A stretch of DNA of 7,538 nucleotides, from contig PWGS01000134.1 of assembly GCA_003554505.1 (NCBI GenBank), positions 1 to 7,538 of the forward strand, written 5' to 3'. Each line of letters opens with the position of its first letter. Within the stretch, counting starts at the first letter, position 1. Shown piece by piece: positions 1 through 6,205 of this stretch. A model generated the notes under the pieces. It had not been told where the DNA came from. It searched no databases and saw only the letters and a list, made by a program, of their open reading frames with translations. A program made the translations under genes and the position numbers. This stretch comes from Desulfonatronospira sp. GTDB taxonomy: Bacteria; Desulfobacterota; Desulfovibrionia; Desulfovibrionales; Desulfonatronovibrionaceae.

Positions 1-97
1 GTATGGGCGTGATCAAGAATATCAGTGGCTTACTCCTCAGACCCTGTCATAAAAAACAAGAAAAATTTGTGCTATGGCGCTGGAATTTTCCACTTTT

Positions 98-133
98 GTC
101 GGGGTCGGTGTCGGTATCGGAATCGGTATCGAA
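98..133 (+). repeat. Left hexanucleotide array (RTCGRN x 6)
   Basis: Six consecutive degenerate hexamers can be read: gtcggg, gtcggt, gtcggt, atcgga, atcggt, atcgaa. The invariant core of each unit is TCG at positions 2-4. Together with the array at 184-219, which has the opposite orientation, it can form a 36-bp stem around a 50-base loop. Thirty of 36 positions pair exactly, and the remaining six fall one per unit. Two of these six are G-T, which would be a G-U wobble in RNA. This is directly visible in the sequence; any function is unknown. Confidence 0.8.
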
Positions 134-183
134 AATACCGGGCAGATTTTTACATGACTTTGCCTACCGGATTTGATTCAGAC

Positions 184-219
184 TTCGACCCCGATCCCGA
201 TACCGATCCCGACCCCGAT
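184..219 (-). repeat. Right hexanucleotide array, inverted relative to the left one
   Basis: Six hexamers are read on the plus strand as ttcgac, cccgat, cccgat, accgat, cccgac, cccgat. Their reverse complement repeats the left array's pattern and ends in the same tcgaa unit. Equal unit number and a shared terminal unit suggest the two arrays arose by inverted duplication, or are kept as the two arms of one hairpin. No T-run follows on either strand, so it does not look like an ordinary intrinsic terminator. Confidence 0.8.
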
Positions 220-274
220 GATAAGCGTAAGCATAGACAGTTAAGTGGCCAGGGATAAGTTTTTCGCTTGGGTT

Positions 275-289
275 GCGGGCATAGCCCGC
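275..289 (+). promoter_or_regulatory. Short GC hairpin in the hisI leader
   Basis: GCGGGC, loop ATA, GCCCGC form a perfect 6-bp stem with a 3-base loop, 40 bases before the hisI start codon. Only three T residues follow (290-292), so it is a weak candidate for a terminator. It could equally end an upstream transcript, act as a leader structure of the his transcript, or protect an RNA end. No run of histidine codons typical of a his leader peptide is visible nearby. Confidence 0.35.
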
Positions 290-316
290 TTTGGTAAGAA
301 AAGATCAAGGGTAAAC

Positions 317-322
317 AAGGAG
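317..322 (+). promoter_or_regulatory. Ribosome binding site deciding the TTG start of hisI
   Basis: AAGGAG lies 7 bases before TTG 330-332, which is good spacing. An ATG at 325-327 is nearer, only 2 bases from the AAGGAG, but it reads ATG TTT TGA and stops after two codons in another frame. The hisI frame has no ATG near its expected N-terminus, so the TTG start is well supported. Confidence 0.7.
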
Positions 323-329
323 ATATGTT

Positions 330-707
330 TTGAAACCCGATTTTGACAAGGGAAACGGGCTGTTGCCGGTGATAGTCCAGGAGTGGGAGACCGGCGAGGT
401 GCTCATGCTCGCCTACACCGACGAGCAGGCATGGGAAAAGAGCCTGGAGACCGGCGAGGCCCATTTTTACAGCCGCAGCAGAAAAAGTATATGGCATAAA
501 GGCGGGACTTCCGGGCACGTGCAGAGGATCCGGGAGATACGTGTAGACTGCGACTACGACACCATCCTGTTCATGGTGGAACAGGTGGGGGGAGCGGCCT
601 GCCACAAGGGCTACAAAAGCTGCTTTTTCACCCGGGTGGAAAAGGATGGCCGTTTCCTGGAGCATGCCGAAAAAGTATTCGATCCCAAGGAGGTTTACAA
701 TAAATGA
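330..707 (+). CDS. hisI: Phosphoribosyl-AMP cyclohydrolase HisI
   Basis: This 125-residue cytoplasmic enzyme opens the purine ring of phosphoribosyl-AMP in histidine synthesis. It is the stand-alone form without a fused HisE domain, and its length is normal for that form. Visible family features are LMLAYT (residues 25-30), [14 protein letters not shown] (45-58) and VDCDYD (72-77). The last supplies the metal-binding aspartates 73, 75 and 77 and zinc ligand Cys74. The segment [11 protein letters not shown] (90-100) brings zinc ligands Cys91 and Cys98; in known structures the zinc site is shared across the dimer. The start is TTG with AAGGAG upstream. Its TGA (705-707) overlaps the hisG ATG (704-706), so the two are probably translationally coupled. 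The HisI assignment is secure. Other his genes are not in the window. Confidence 0.96.
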   Translation: MKPDFDKGNGLLPVIVQEWETGEVLMLAYTDEQAWEKSLETGEAHFYSRSRKSIWHKGGTSGHVQRIREIRVDCDYDTILFMVEQVGGAACHKGYKSCFFTRVEKDGRFLEHAEKVFDPKEVYNK

Positions 708-1585
708 GCATCGAGCAAGTCCTCAAGCTGGGCATCCCCAAGGGTTCACTGGAGGAAGCCACCAGAAGGCTTTTCGCCCGGGCCGGATGGAAGATAAAGC
801 CCCATCACAGGAACTATTTCCCGGAAATAAACGACCGGGAGATGCAGTGTTCCCTGTGCCGGGCCCAGGAGATATCCAGGTACGTGGAAAACGGGACCAT
901 GGATGCCGGGCTTACCGGCAAGGACTGGATCATGGAAAACGAATCCGACGTGGTGGTGGTCTCGGACCTGGTGTATTCCAAGGTCAGCAACAGGCCGGCC
1001 AGGTGGGTGCTGGCGGTGGCCGGGGACTCACCCTATCGTCGCCCCGAGGATCTGGCGGGCAAAAAGATAGCCACAGAACTTAAAAACTTTACCCGCAATT
1101 ATTTTCATAATGCGGGCATTCCCGTGGAAGTCGAATTTTCATGGGGGGCAACCGAGGCCAAGGTGGTGGAGGGACTGGCTGACGCCATTGTGGAGGTTAC
1201 CGAGACCGGGTCCACCATCAAGGCGCACGGGCTAAGGATAATAGCCGAGCTTCTGCAGACCAACACCCAGTTCATCGCCAACAAAGAGGCCTGGGCAGAT
1301 CCCTGGAAACGAAGCAAGATCGAGAATATCAATACCCTGTTGCACGGTGCCCTGCGGGCGGACCGGCTGGTGGGGCTGAAAATGAACCTGCCCGAGAACA
1401 GGGTGGAAGATGTCATGGCCCTGTTGCCCAGCATGACAGCCCCCACTGTCGCCCATCTGTACAATACAGACTGGATGTCCGTGGAAATCGTGGTGGAGGA
1501 GGACAAGGTCCGGGAGCTGGTCCCTCAGCTCCAGGAAAAAGGCGCCGAGGCCATTATCGAGTACGCCCTGAACAAGGGGATCTGA
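704..1585 (+). CDS. hisG: ATP phosphoribosyltransferase HisG, long form
   Basis: HisG catalyses the first committed step of histidine synthesis, joining ATP and PRPP to give phosphoribosyl-ATP. At 293 residues it is the long form: two periplasmic-binding-protein-like catalytic lobes (about 1-205) plus a C-terminal ACT-like regulatory domain (about 210-293). This form is normally feedback-inhibited by histidine and does not need HisZ. Visible motifs are LGIPKGSL (9-16), [12 protein letters not shown] (64-75) and the PRPP-binding stretch [14 protein letters not shown] (164-177). A Shine-Dalgarno AAGGAGG (687-693) lies inside the end of hisI, 10 bases before the ATG, and the genes overlap by ATGA. 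Regulation by histidine is inferred from the long architecture. The gene appears intact. Confidence 0.97.
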   Translation: MSIEQVLKLGIPKGSLEEATRRLFARAGWKIKPHHRNYFPEINDREMQCSLCRAQEISRYVENGTMDAGLTGKDWIMENESDVVVVSDLVYSKVSNRPARWVLAVAGDSPYRRPEDLAGKKIATELKNFTRNYFHNAGIPVEVEFSWGATEAKVVEGLADAIVEVTETGSTIKAHGLRIIAELLQTNTQFIANKEAWADPWKRSKIENINTLLHGALRADRLVGLKMNLPENRVEDVMALLPSMTAPTVAHLYNTDWMSVEIVVEEDKVRELVPQLQEKGAEAIIEYALNKGI

Positions 1586-1603
1586 TTTCCTGGTTGACCC
1601 TGT

Positions 1604-2362
1604 ATGAATTCAATTATGCCCAGACTGCTTTCCTTGATACTGCTTGTTTTTCTGGCAGGATGCGCTCACACAGGAGCCGACCGCATGAGCCTGCCCCAGG
1701 CCGAGGTGCGCCTGGACCTGGCCGAGCGTTATCTCATCGAGAACGAGCCCAGACCGGCCCTGGAACAGCTGCAGCAGGTAAAGGAAGTCTCTCCGGATAA
1801 TCCCAGGCTCTATTTCAACATGGGCCTGGCCCATACCGGCATGGAAGACTGGGACAGGGCTGCCCGGGACTTTGAAAAGGCCCTGGAACTAAATCCTGAT
1901 TACGGGGAGGCCTGGAACAATCTGGGCCAGGTGCGCCAGACCCAGGGCCGCATGCAGGAAGCCAGACAGGCCTATGAAAAGGCCCTGGAGATTGAAGAAT
2001 ACATGACCCCGGAGTTTGCATACTATAACCTGGCCTCGCTCTTTCAGGAAGAAGGCGACCTGGAAAGAGCCCTGGAGTATGCAGTGGGCTCCGTGGAGAA
2101 AAACAGGCGTTTTGTGCCCGGCTATGAGCTGGCCGGAAGCCTTTACCAGGAACTGGATCTTTATAATGAGGCCCTGCGTATTTATGAGCAAGGGGCCCAG
2201 GCCAGGCCGGACAATGTCCGGCTGAGTCTTGCCTATGCCGAGGAACTGGTCAGGGCCGGCAGGGACGGCGAGGCAAAAACCTGGTTTGAGCAGGTAATCG
2301 AGCAAAATGATGACTCCCACGAGGCCCAGGTGGCCAGGGATTACCTGGAGGCCCTGCGTTAG
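1604..2362 (+). CDS. TPR lipoprotein, PilF/PilW-like
   Basis: This is a 252-residue exported lipoprotein. The N-terminus has a hydrophobic stretch (about 8-16) and lipobox LAGC with Cys20; Ala at +2 suggests the outer membrane. The mature part is almost entirely TPR repeats, about six, near residues 33-66, 67-100, 101-134, 136-170, 171-204 and 205-238. The clearest are PRLYFNMGLAH...ALELNPDY and GEAWNNLGQV...ALEI. The YMTPEFAYYNLA segment (133-144) resembles the corresponding part of PilF/PilW, which assist assembly of type IV pilus secretins, but TPR similarity is generic and no other pilus gene is present. It starts 18 bases after hisG. ATG 1604 was chosen; ATG 1616 (residue 5) would also keep a usable signal. 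Neither has a good Shine-Dalgarno, so coupling to hisG translation is possible. Lipoprotein with TPRs is firm; pilus role is tentative. Confidence 0.85.
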   Translation: MNSIMPRLLSLILLVFLAGCAHTGADRMSLPQAEVRLDLAERYLIENEPRPALEQLQQVKEVSPDNPRLYFNMGLAHTGMEDWDRAARDFEKALELNPDYGEAWNNLGQVRQTQGRMQEARQAYEKALEIEEYMTPEFAYYNLASLFQEEGDLERALEYAVGSVEKNRRFVPGYELAGSLYQELDLYNEALRIYEQGAQARPDNVRLSLAYAEELVRAGRDGEAKTWFEQVIEQNDDSHEAQVARDYLEALR

Positions 2363-3680
2363 AGACAGCGGCCCCGGGATACTTGGGGTAAACCCCTGGG
2401 TCTACGACTTTGCAGCCTATAATCTCTGGTCCAGACCGGCCGGCCTGCTGGTATGCCTGGACATGCTGGCCAAAGCTGGAGCCCGCACCGCTCTTATGGA
2501 CTGTATGGACCGCACCTGGCAGGACCAGCCCTGGCCTGCTGCCGGGTATACCGGAACAGGGCGCTATCCCCGCACCGCCCTGCCCAGGCCCGGGGTGCTG
2601 GCGGATGTTCCCCGGAAGTACTGCCGGTACGGCCTTCCCGGGGACAGGGTGGAAAAAGGCCTGGCCAGGCTTGATCCTCCACCGGATCTCATCCTGATCA
2701 CCTCCATAATGACCTACTGGTATCCGGGCATTGTCGCGGCGGTGCGCATGCTGCGCAGGCTCTGGCCCGGGGTGCCTGTCTGCCTGGGCGGGGGGTATGC
2801 CACACTGTGCCGGGAGCATGCCCGGAGCCTGGACGTGGACCTGGTTGTCTCCGGTCCCCTGGAGGACGAGGACAACTGGGCAAAGGTGTGGAACCTTCTC
2901 GGCTCCAGCCCTCCGGAACTGCCCCGGGATGCGGGCATGAGCCTGGATACATCGTTTTATGCACAGAGCGGTTATTCGGTGATAATGGGTTCCAGGGGAT
3001 GCCCCTTCAGATGCAGCTACTGTTCCGGGTACAGGCTTTATCCGGGCTTCAGGCAGGCTGAGGCAGATCTTGTGTTCGAGCATGTAAGGCGAGAATACAT
3101 GCGCGGCATCAGGGATTTTGCCTTTTACGACGATGCTCTGCTGGTGAATGCCCGGAGCCTGCTTATCCCCCTGCTGGAGAAGATTATATCCAGCGGGCTG
3201 GAGATAAGGCTGCACACTCCCAATGCCCTGCATGTGCGCTACCTGGACCCGGGACTGTGCAGGCTTCTTTACCGGGCCGGGCTGCATACCATCCGCCTGG
3301 GATTCGAGACCGGAGATTTCGGGTCCCGGCCGGACAAAAAGCTTGCATCGGACGAGTGGAGCCGGGGCATGCGCAATCTGCTGCAGGCTGGATTTGAAAA
3401 AAAGCAGATGGCCGCATACGTGCTCTTCGGCCTGCCCGGGCAGGGTGATGCAGAAGTCCTGCAGAGCATCCGGGAAGTGCGCGGGTGGGGGATCCGGCCC
3501 GAGCTTACCCAGTACTCGCCCATTCCCGGCAGCCGGATGTTTGAAGAGGCCGGAAAGCACGCCTGGCTGGACCTGGATGATCCCCTGGCGCACAACAACT
3601 CCATCTGGCCCTGCGTCCCTGGTGGTTTTACCTGGGAAAAGCGCAATTACTGGAGCCGTATTGCGGCAGGACCCTGGTGA
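2307..3680 (+). CDS. B12-binding-like radical SAM protein, role unknown
   Basis: The protein has up to 457 residues in two domains. A Rossmann-like B12-binding-type domain (about 25-185) begins ILGVNPWVYDFAAYNLWSRP and includes PDLILITS (126-133) and VPVCLGGGYAT (156-166). The radical SAM core follows, with cluster motif C232-x3-C236-x2-C239 in SRGCPFRCSYCSG and later core strands at FAFYDDALLV (271-280), IRLGFETGD (329-337) and YVLFGLPGQG (371-380). The usual cobalamin signature DxHxxG is absent; DCMDRT (65-70) occupies about that place, so cobalamin binding is doubtful. The start is unclear. The only canonical in-frame starts are ATG 2307 and 2310, inside the lipoprotein gene (56-base overlap), while recognisable homology begins near 2379. 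The last codons, GGA CCC TGG TGA, lie in a dispersed repeat. The substrate is unknown; radical SAM membership is certain. Confidence 0.85.
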   Translation: MMTPTRPRWPGITWRPCVRDSGPGILGVNPWVYDFAAYNLWSRPAGLLVCLDMLAKAGARTALMDCMDRTWQDQPWPAAGYTGTGRYPRTALPRPGVLADVPRKYCRYGLPGDRVEKGLARLDPPPDLILITSIMTYWYPGIVAAVRMLRRLWPGVPVCLGGGYATLCREHARSLDVDLVVSGPLEDEDNWAKVWNLLGSSPPELPRDAGMSLDTSFYAQSGYSVIMGSRGCPFRCSYCSGYRLYPGFRQAEADLVFEHVRREYMRGIRDFAFYDDALLVNARSLLIPLLEKIISSGLEIRLHTPNALHVRYLDPGLCRLLYRAGLHTIRLGFETGDFGSRPDKKLASDEWSRGMRNLLQAGFEKKQMAAYVLFGLPGQGDAEVLQSIREVRGWGIRPELTQYSPIPGSRMFEEAGKHAWLDLDDPLAHNNSIWPCVPGGFTWEKRNYWSRIAAGPW

Positions 3681-3696
3681 ATAGCTGCCAGTTTTT
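3665..3696 (+). terminator. Possible weak terminator at the end of the radical SAM gene
   Basis: GGCAG (3665-3669) and CTGCC (3685-3689) are complementary around a 15-base loop, and AG plus five T residues follow (3692-3696). The stem overlaps the stop codon. A 5-bp stem with a long loop is marginal. It would fit the 70-base gap and the fresh strong ribosome binding site before the next gene. Confidence 0.3.
3669..3684 (+). repeat. Partial copy of the dispersed repeat seen at 6865-7140
   Basis: GGACCCTGGTGAATAG matches exactly, as reverse complement, bases 6869-6884 near the left end of the inverted-repeat element. In the right arm the same word is split by an insertion (GGACCCTGG ending at 7087, TGGTGAATAGTTA at 7126-7138). 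A 16-base exact match in a window this size is unlikely by chance. The stop codon TGA of the radical SAM gene lies inside it. Confidence 0.6.
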
Positions 3697-3750
3697 CATG
3701 GTCTTAGGGGAATAAGAGGTGTACAAGGTTTTTAAACTCAGGAGGAGAAT

Positions 3751-3945
3751 ATGAGTACTATAATGCCCGAAGACAAGAAAGTCAGGCAGGCTGTAAAGTG
3801 GGTGGACGAGGGGATCCAGGAGGGCAAAAGCCTGGACAGGCTCCTGGGCGAGGCGGGCATGCGCTTCAACCTGGGGCCCAGAGACGAGGAGTTTCTGTAC
3901 AAATTTTTCAGGAAGAACGAGCAGGGCTCAGACGATAACCAATGA
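3751..3945 (+). CDS. Small protein of unknown function preceding lptF
   Basis: This is a 64-residue, charged, soluble protein with no signal peptide, membrane segment or cysteine. I do not recognise the family. It looks mainly helical: residues 6-22 (EDKKVRQAVKWVDEGIQ) and 27-38 are likely helices, followed by FNLGPRDEEFLYKFFRK (39-55), an amphipathic segment rich in aromatic and charged residues. The tail is polar (NEQGSDDNQ). The gene is very likely real: AGGAGG (3740-3745) sits 5 bases before the ATG, codon use matches its neighbours, and its TGA (3943-3945) overlaps the lptF ATG (3942-3944). That overlap suggests it regulates lptF translation, or works with the LPS exporter, but this is inference from position. 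Confidence 0.8.
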   Translation: MSTIMPEDKKVRQAVKWVDEGIQEGKSLDRLLGEAGMRFNLGPRDEEFLYKFFRKNEQGSDDNQ

Positions 3946-5114
3946 AGCTTCTGCACCGGCAGATCATAAAAGAGGCAGGGCTTATCTTTCTGGTTACCCT
4001 GGCCTCCATGCTGTCTCTGATAGTCATAGGCCGCATGATCGACCTCAAGGATATCTTTGTAGGTCAAAACATTCAGATACTGTACGTTGTCAAGTCCTTT
4101 TTCTACCTCGGCCCCTCCTTTCTGAGCCTGGTCATTCCCATAGCCTGCATGCTGAGCATCTTCCTGTGTTTTCTGCGCATGTCCTCGGACCGGGAACTCA
4201 CCGCCCTGCAGACCAGCGGCATATACATCAGAAGCCTGGTGCCTGCTCCCCTGCTTTTTTCCCTGGGAGCCATGGGATTCACCCTGTACGTGACCCTGCA
4301 TCTTACTTCCTGGGGCATAGACAATTTTCGCGAGACAGCGGTGGAAATGGTCCGGGAACAGACCGAAGTCACCATGCAGCCGGGAGTGTTTCACCGCATG
4401 ATCCCGGACATGGCCATATATATTCACAACAGGGACCCGGGCACCAGTGAGCTGACAGAGGTGTTTATCTTCGACGAGACGGTTCCGGAAGCCCCCCTGA
4501 CCATTGTTGCGCCCACAGGACGGATGCTCAGCGACAAAGAGGAAGGCATGCTCTACTTCATCCTGGATGAGGGCCGGATCTACCGCCAGGACCAGGAGGA
4601 GCACAGCCTGGTTTCTTTTGGAGAATACAGGCTGCGTCTGGATATTTATTCACTTCTCGGCGATGCAGGTCTGCGGGACAAGCGTCCGGAAGAGATGTCC
4701 TGGGGTGAACTGCAGGCTTACAAGGAGGATGCCCGGACTGACAGCAGGCAGTACCGCCTGGCGGTGCTGGAAGAGCACAAGCGTTTTTCCCTGCCCCTGG
4801 CATGTCTGATTCTGGGGCTTTTCGCGGTGCCCCTGGGTCTGACCCTGCAGGGCCTGGGCCGCAACTGGGGTCTTTTGCTGGCCATGAGCTGCTTTCTTAT
4901 TTACTACAGCCTGTTTACTGCGGTGTACGGCCTGGGAGAGGCCGGCACACTGAATCCGGACCTGGCCATGTGGATGCCCAATGTATTTTTCCTGGTTCTG
5001 ACCCTGGGCGGGTTTTATTTCTATGCCCAGGGCCGGGAGATAGACCTGGGGCAGATTTTGCGAAGCATTGTCCCGGGAGCCGACAAAAGAGGCGGGGATC
5101 AAGAGAACAATTAA
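3942..5114 (+). CDS. lptF: LPS export permease LptF
   Basis: LptF is one of two inner-membrane subunits of the LptB2FG ABC transporter, which lifts lipopolysaccharide out of the inner membrane towards LptC and the periplasmic bridge. The 390-residue protein has the family layout. Three N-terminal membrane helices (about 12-30, 58-80, 100-122) are followed by a periplasmic jellyroll-type domain (about 125-275) and three C-terminal helices (283-302, 309-328, 345-362). The cytoplasmic coupling helix between helices 2 and 3 is visible as SSDRELTALQTSGI (81-94), which contacts the LptB ATPase in this family. The C-terminus ends in a polar tail. It overlaps the preceding small gene by ATGA and has no clear Shine-Dalgarno of its own, so its translation is probably coupled. 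LptF rather than LptG is chosen by order and by the sequence of the first helices. Confidence 0.93.
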   Translation: MKLLHRQIIKEAGLIFLVTLASMLSLIVIGRMIDLKDIFVGQNIQILYVVKSFFYLGPSFLSLVIPIACMLSIFLCFLRMSSDRELTALQTSGIYIRSLVPAPLLFSLGAMGFTLYVTLHLTSWGIDNFRETAVEMVREQTEVTMQPGVFHRMIPDMAIYIHNRDPGTSELTEVFIFDETVPEAPLTIVAPTGRMLSDKEEGMLYFILDEGRIYRQDQEEHSLVSFGEYRLRLDIYSLLGDAGLRDKRPEEMSWGELQAYKEDARTDSRQYRLAVLEEHKRFSLPLACLILGLFAVPLGLTLQGLGRNWGLLLAMSCFLIYYSLFTAVYGLGEAGTLNPDLAMWMPNVFFLVLTLGGFYFYAQGREIDLGQILRSIVPGADKRGGDQENN

Positions 5115-5137
5115 CAAAAGCTCCCCGGCATGCTGAT

Positions 5138-6205
5138 ATGAGTGTTTTAAACAAATACCTTCTGCGCCAGAATCTTTTCTACACCGCGGTCCTGCTTTTT
5201 TCCGGGACCATGGTGTATCTCATCGTGGATTTCGTGGGGCGCATGAATGCAATGGTGGAAGCCGGCCTGGGTCCGCTGCAGGTGCTGGAGTATTTTGTCT
5301 TCAAGATGCCCCTTATTGTTGCCCAGACCCTGCCGGCCATATTCATGCTGGGGGTCCTGATACAGCTGGCCATGATGCATCGCGGCAATGAACTCGTGGC
5401 CATGGAGAGCAGTGCCATTTCCTTCAGAAAACCTGCTGTTTTCTTTGTGGGGTACGCTCTGGTGGTTTTTTTGCTGCTTTTTGTTTTTTCCGAGACCCTG
5501 GGAGTCAGGGGGGAACAGGTCACAAGGCAGATATGGAACCAGGACGTGCGCGACAGGGAAGCCGCCGTGGAGGGTCTGGAGGACGTGTGGGTCAAGGACC
5601 GGGACTACATGATCCATATTGAAAGGGCGCATATAGACCAGGGCCGGGGAAAGGATTTCACCGCCTACAAAAAAAGTGATCCGGGCATGATACAGGAGAT
5701 AATCAAGGCACCGGAATTCGAGGTCCATAAAAACCGGCTGGTGCTGCGCGACGTCACCGTATTCAAGCCCCACAGCCTGGAAAGACAGAGTGTGCAGGAG
5801 ATGGAGATGGAGGTGAAAATCGATCTCAGGTCTTTTGCCCTGGTGGACTCGGATCTGCCTTACCAGGCCTGGTCCATATTCACCCTTTCCGCTCTGGTAA
5901 ATCAGCTCAGGGAAAGCGGCGCCGGCGTGGAAAAGATCTCCACCGCCCTGCACAGCAAGATAGCCTATCCTTTTGCCCTGGTGGTCATGACCCTGCTGGC
6001 CCTGGCCCTGTTTACGCTCATAAAAAATATTTACTTCCTGGTAACCCTGGGGCTGGTGATTGTCTTTTTTTACTACACGGTATATGTGTTCGGGGTAAGT
6101 TATGCTGAAGAAGGCGTGACTGCACCTTTTGTCGGCGCCTGGACAGCCAATCTGTTTTTCGGGAGCTTAAGCCTGCTGCAGATCTTCTGGGTGGACAGGA
6201 GATGA
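5138..6205 (+). CDS. lptG: LPS export permease LptG
   Basis: This 355-residue protein is the partner subunit of LptF. Membrane helices lie near residues 13-32, 58-80, 98-118, 274-294, 299-320 and 330-350, and a periplasmic domain spans about 120-265. The coupling helix reads HRGNELVAMESSAIS (81-95), the family's site for docking the ATPase. Length and topology are normal. The frame is open upstream to 4802, but ATG 5138 gives the N-terminus MSVLNKYLLRQNL typical of the family and lies 23 bases after the lptF stop. No strong Shine-Dalgarno is visible. LptB, LptC and LptA are not in the window. The 3' end overlaps engB on the opposite strand by 39 bases. Confidence 0.94.
   Translation: MSVLNKYLLRQNLFYTAVLLFSGTMVYLIVDFVGRMNAMVEAGLGPLQVLEYFVFKMPLIVAQTLPAIFMLGVLIQLAMMHRGNELVAMESSAISFRKPAVFFVGYALVVFLLLFVFSETLGVRGEQVTRQIWNQDVRDREAAVEGLEDVWVKDRDYMIHIERAHIDQGRGKDFTAYKKSDPGMIQEIIKAPEFEVHKNRLVLRDVTVFKPHSLERQSVQEMEMEVKIDLRSFALVDSDLPYQAWSIFTLSALVNQLRESGAGVEKISTALHSKIAYPFALVVMTLLALALFTLIKNIYFLVTLGLVIVFFYYTVYVFGVSYAEEGVTAPFVGAWTANLFFGSLSLLQIFWVDRR

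Larger units (their letters stand above)
1..329. other. Gene-free leader region upstream of hisI
   Basis: No convincing gene is visible here. One frame stays open from base 2 to a TAA at 50-52 and encodes 16 residues ending WLTPQTLS. This could be the last codons of an upstream gene on the same strand, but it is too short to judge. From about base 53 to 97 the sequence is A/T-rich and unremarkable. Bases 98-219 hold two inverted hexanucleotide arrays, and bases 275-289 hold a small GC hairpin; both are listed separately. Short open frames crossing the arrays give low-complexity peptides (Arg/Tyr-rich, then Asp/Pro-rich) that follow from the repeat itself. I could not assign a promoter for hisI: no clear -35/-10 pair stands out. 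Confidence 0.6.

Noticed and set aside
1..52. Possible 3' end of an upstream gene (open frame ending in TAA at 50-52)
   Set aside because: Only 16 residues are visible and I recognise no family; an open stretch of this length is common by chance.
25..258. 77-codon open frame with Arg/Tyr-rich and Asp/Pro-rich stretches
   Set aside because: The composition follows directly from translating the hexanucleotide arrays. There is no good ribosome site, and the two halves come from opposite orientations of the same repeat.
386..459. 14-base direct repeat GGAGACCGGCGAGG at 386-399 and 446-459 in hisI
   Set aside because: The copies are in frame and each encodes Glu-Thr-Gly-Glu with the same preferred codons in a conserved enzyme; coincidence of codon use explains it.
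150..665. 171-codon open frame on the minus strand across hisI
   Set aside because: It lies opposite a clear hisI gene and the hexamer array. Its sequence is low-complexity at one end and has no family features.
2250..3593. 447-codon open frame on the minus strand
   Set aside because: It is antisense to the radical SAM gene, whose motifs are clear. The antisense product is rich in Pro, Gly and His, as expected for a shadow in GC-rich DNA.
3738..4604. 288-codon open frame on the minus strand over lptF
   Set aside because: LptF on the plus strand has full membrane topology and family motifs; the antisense frame has none.
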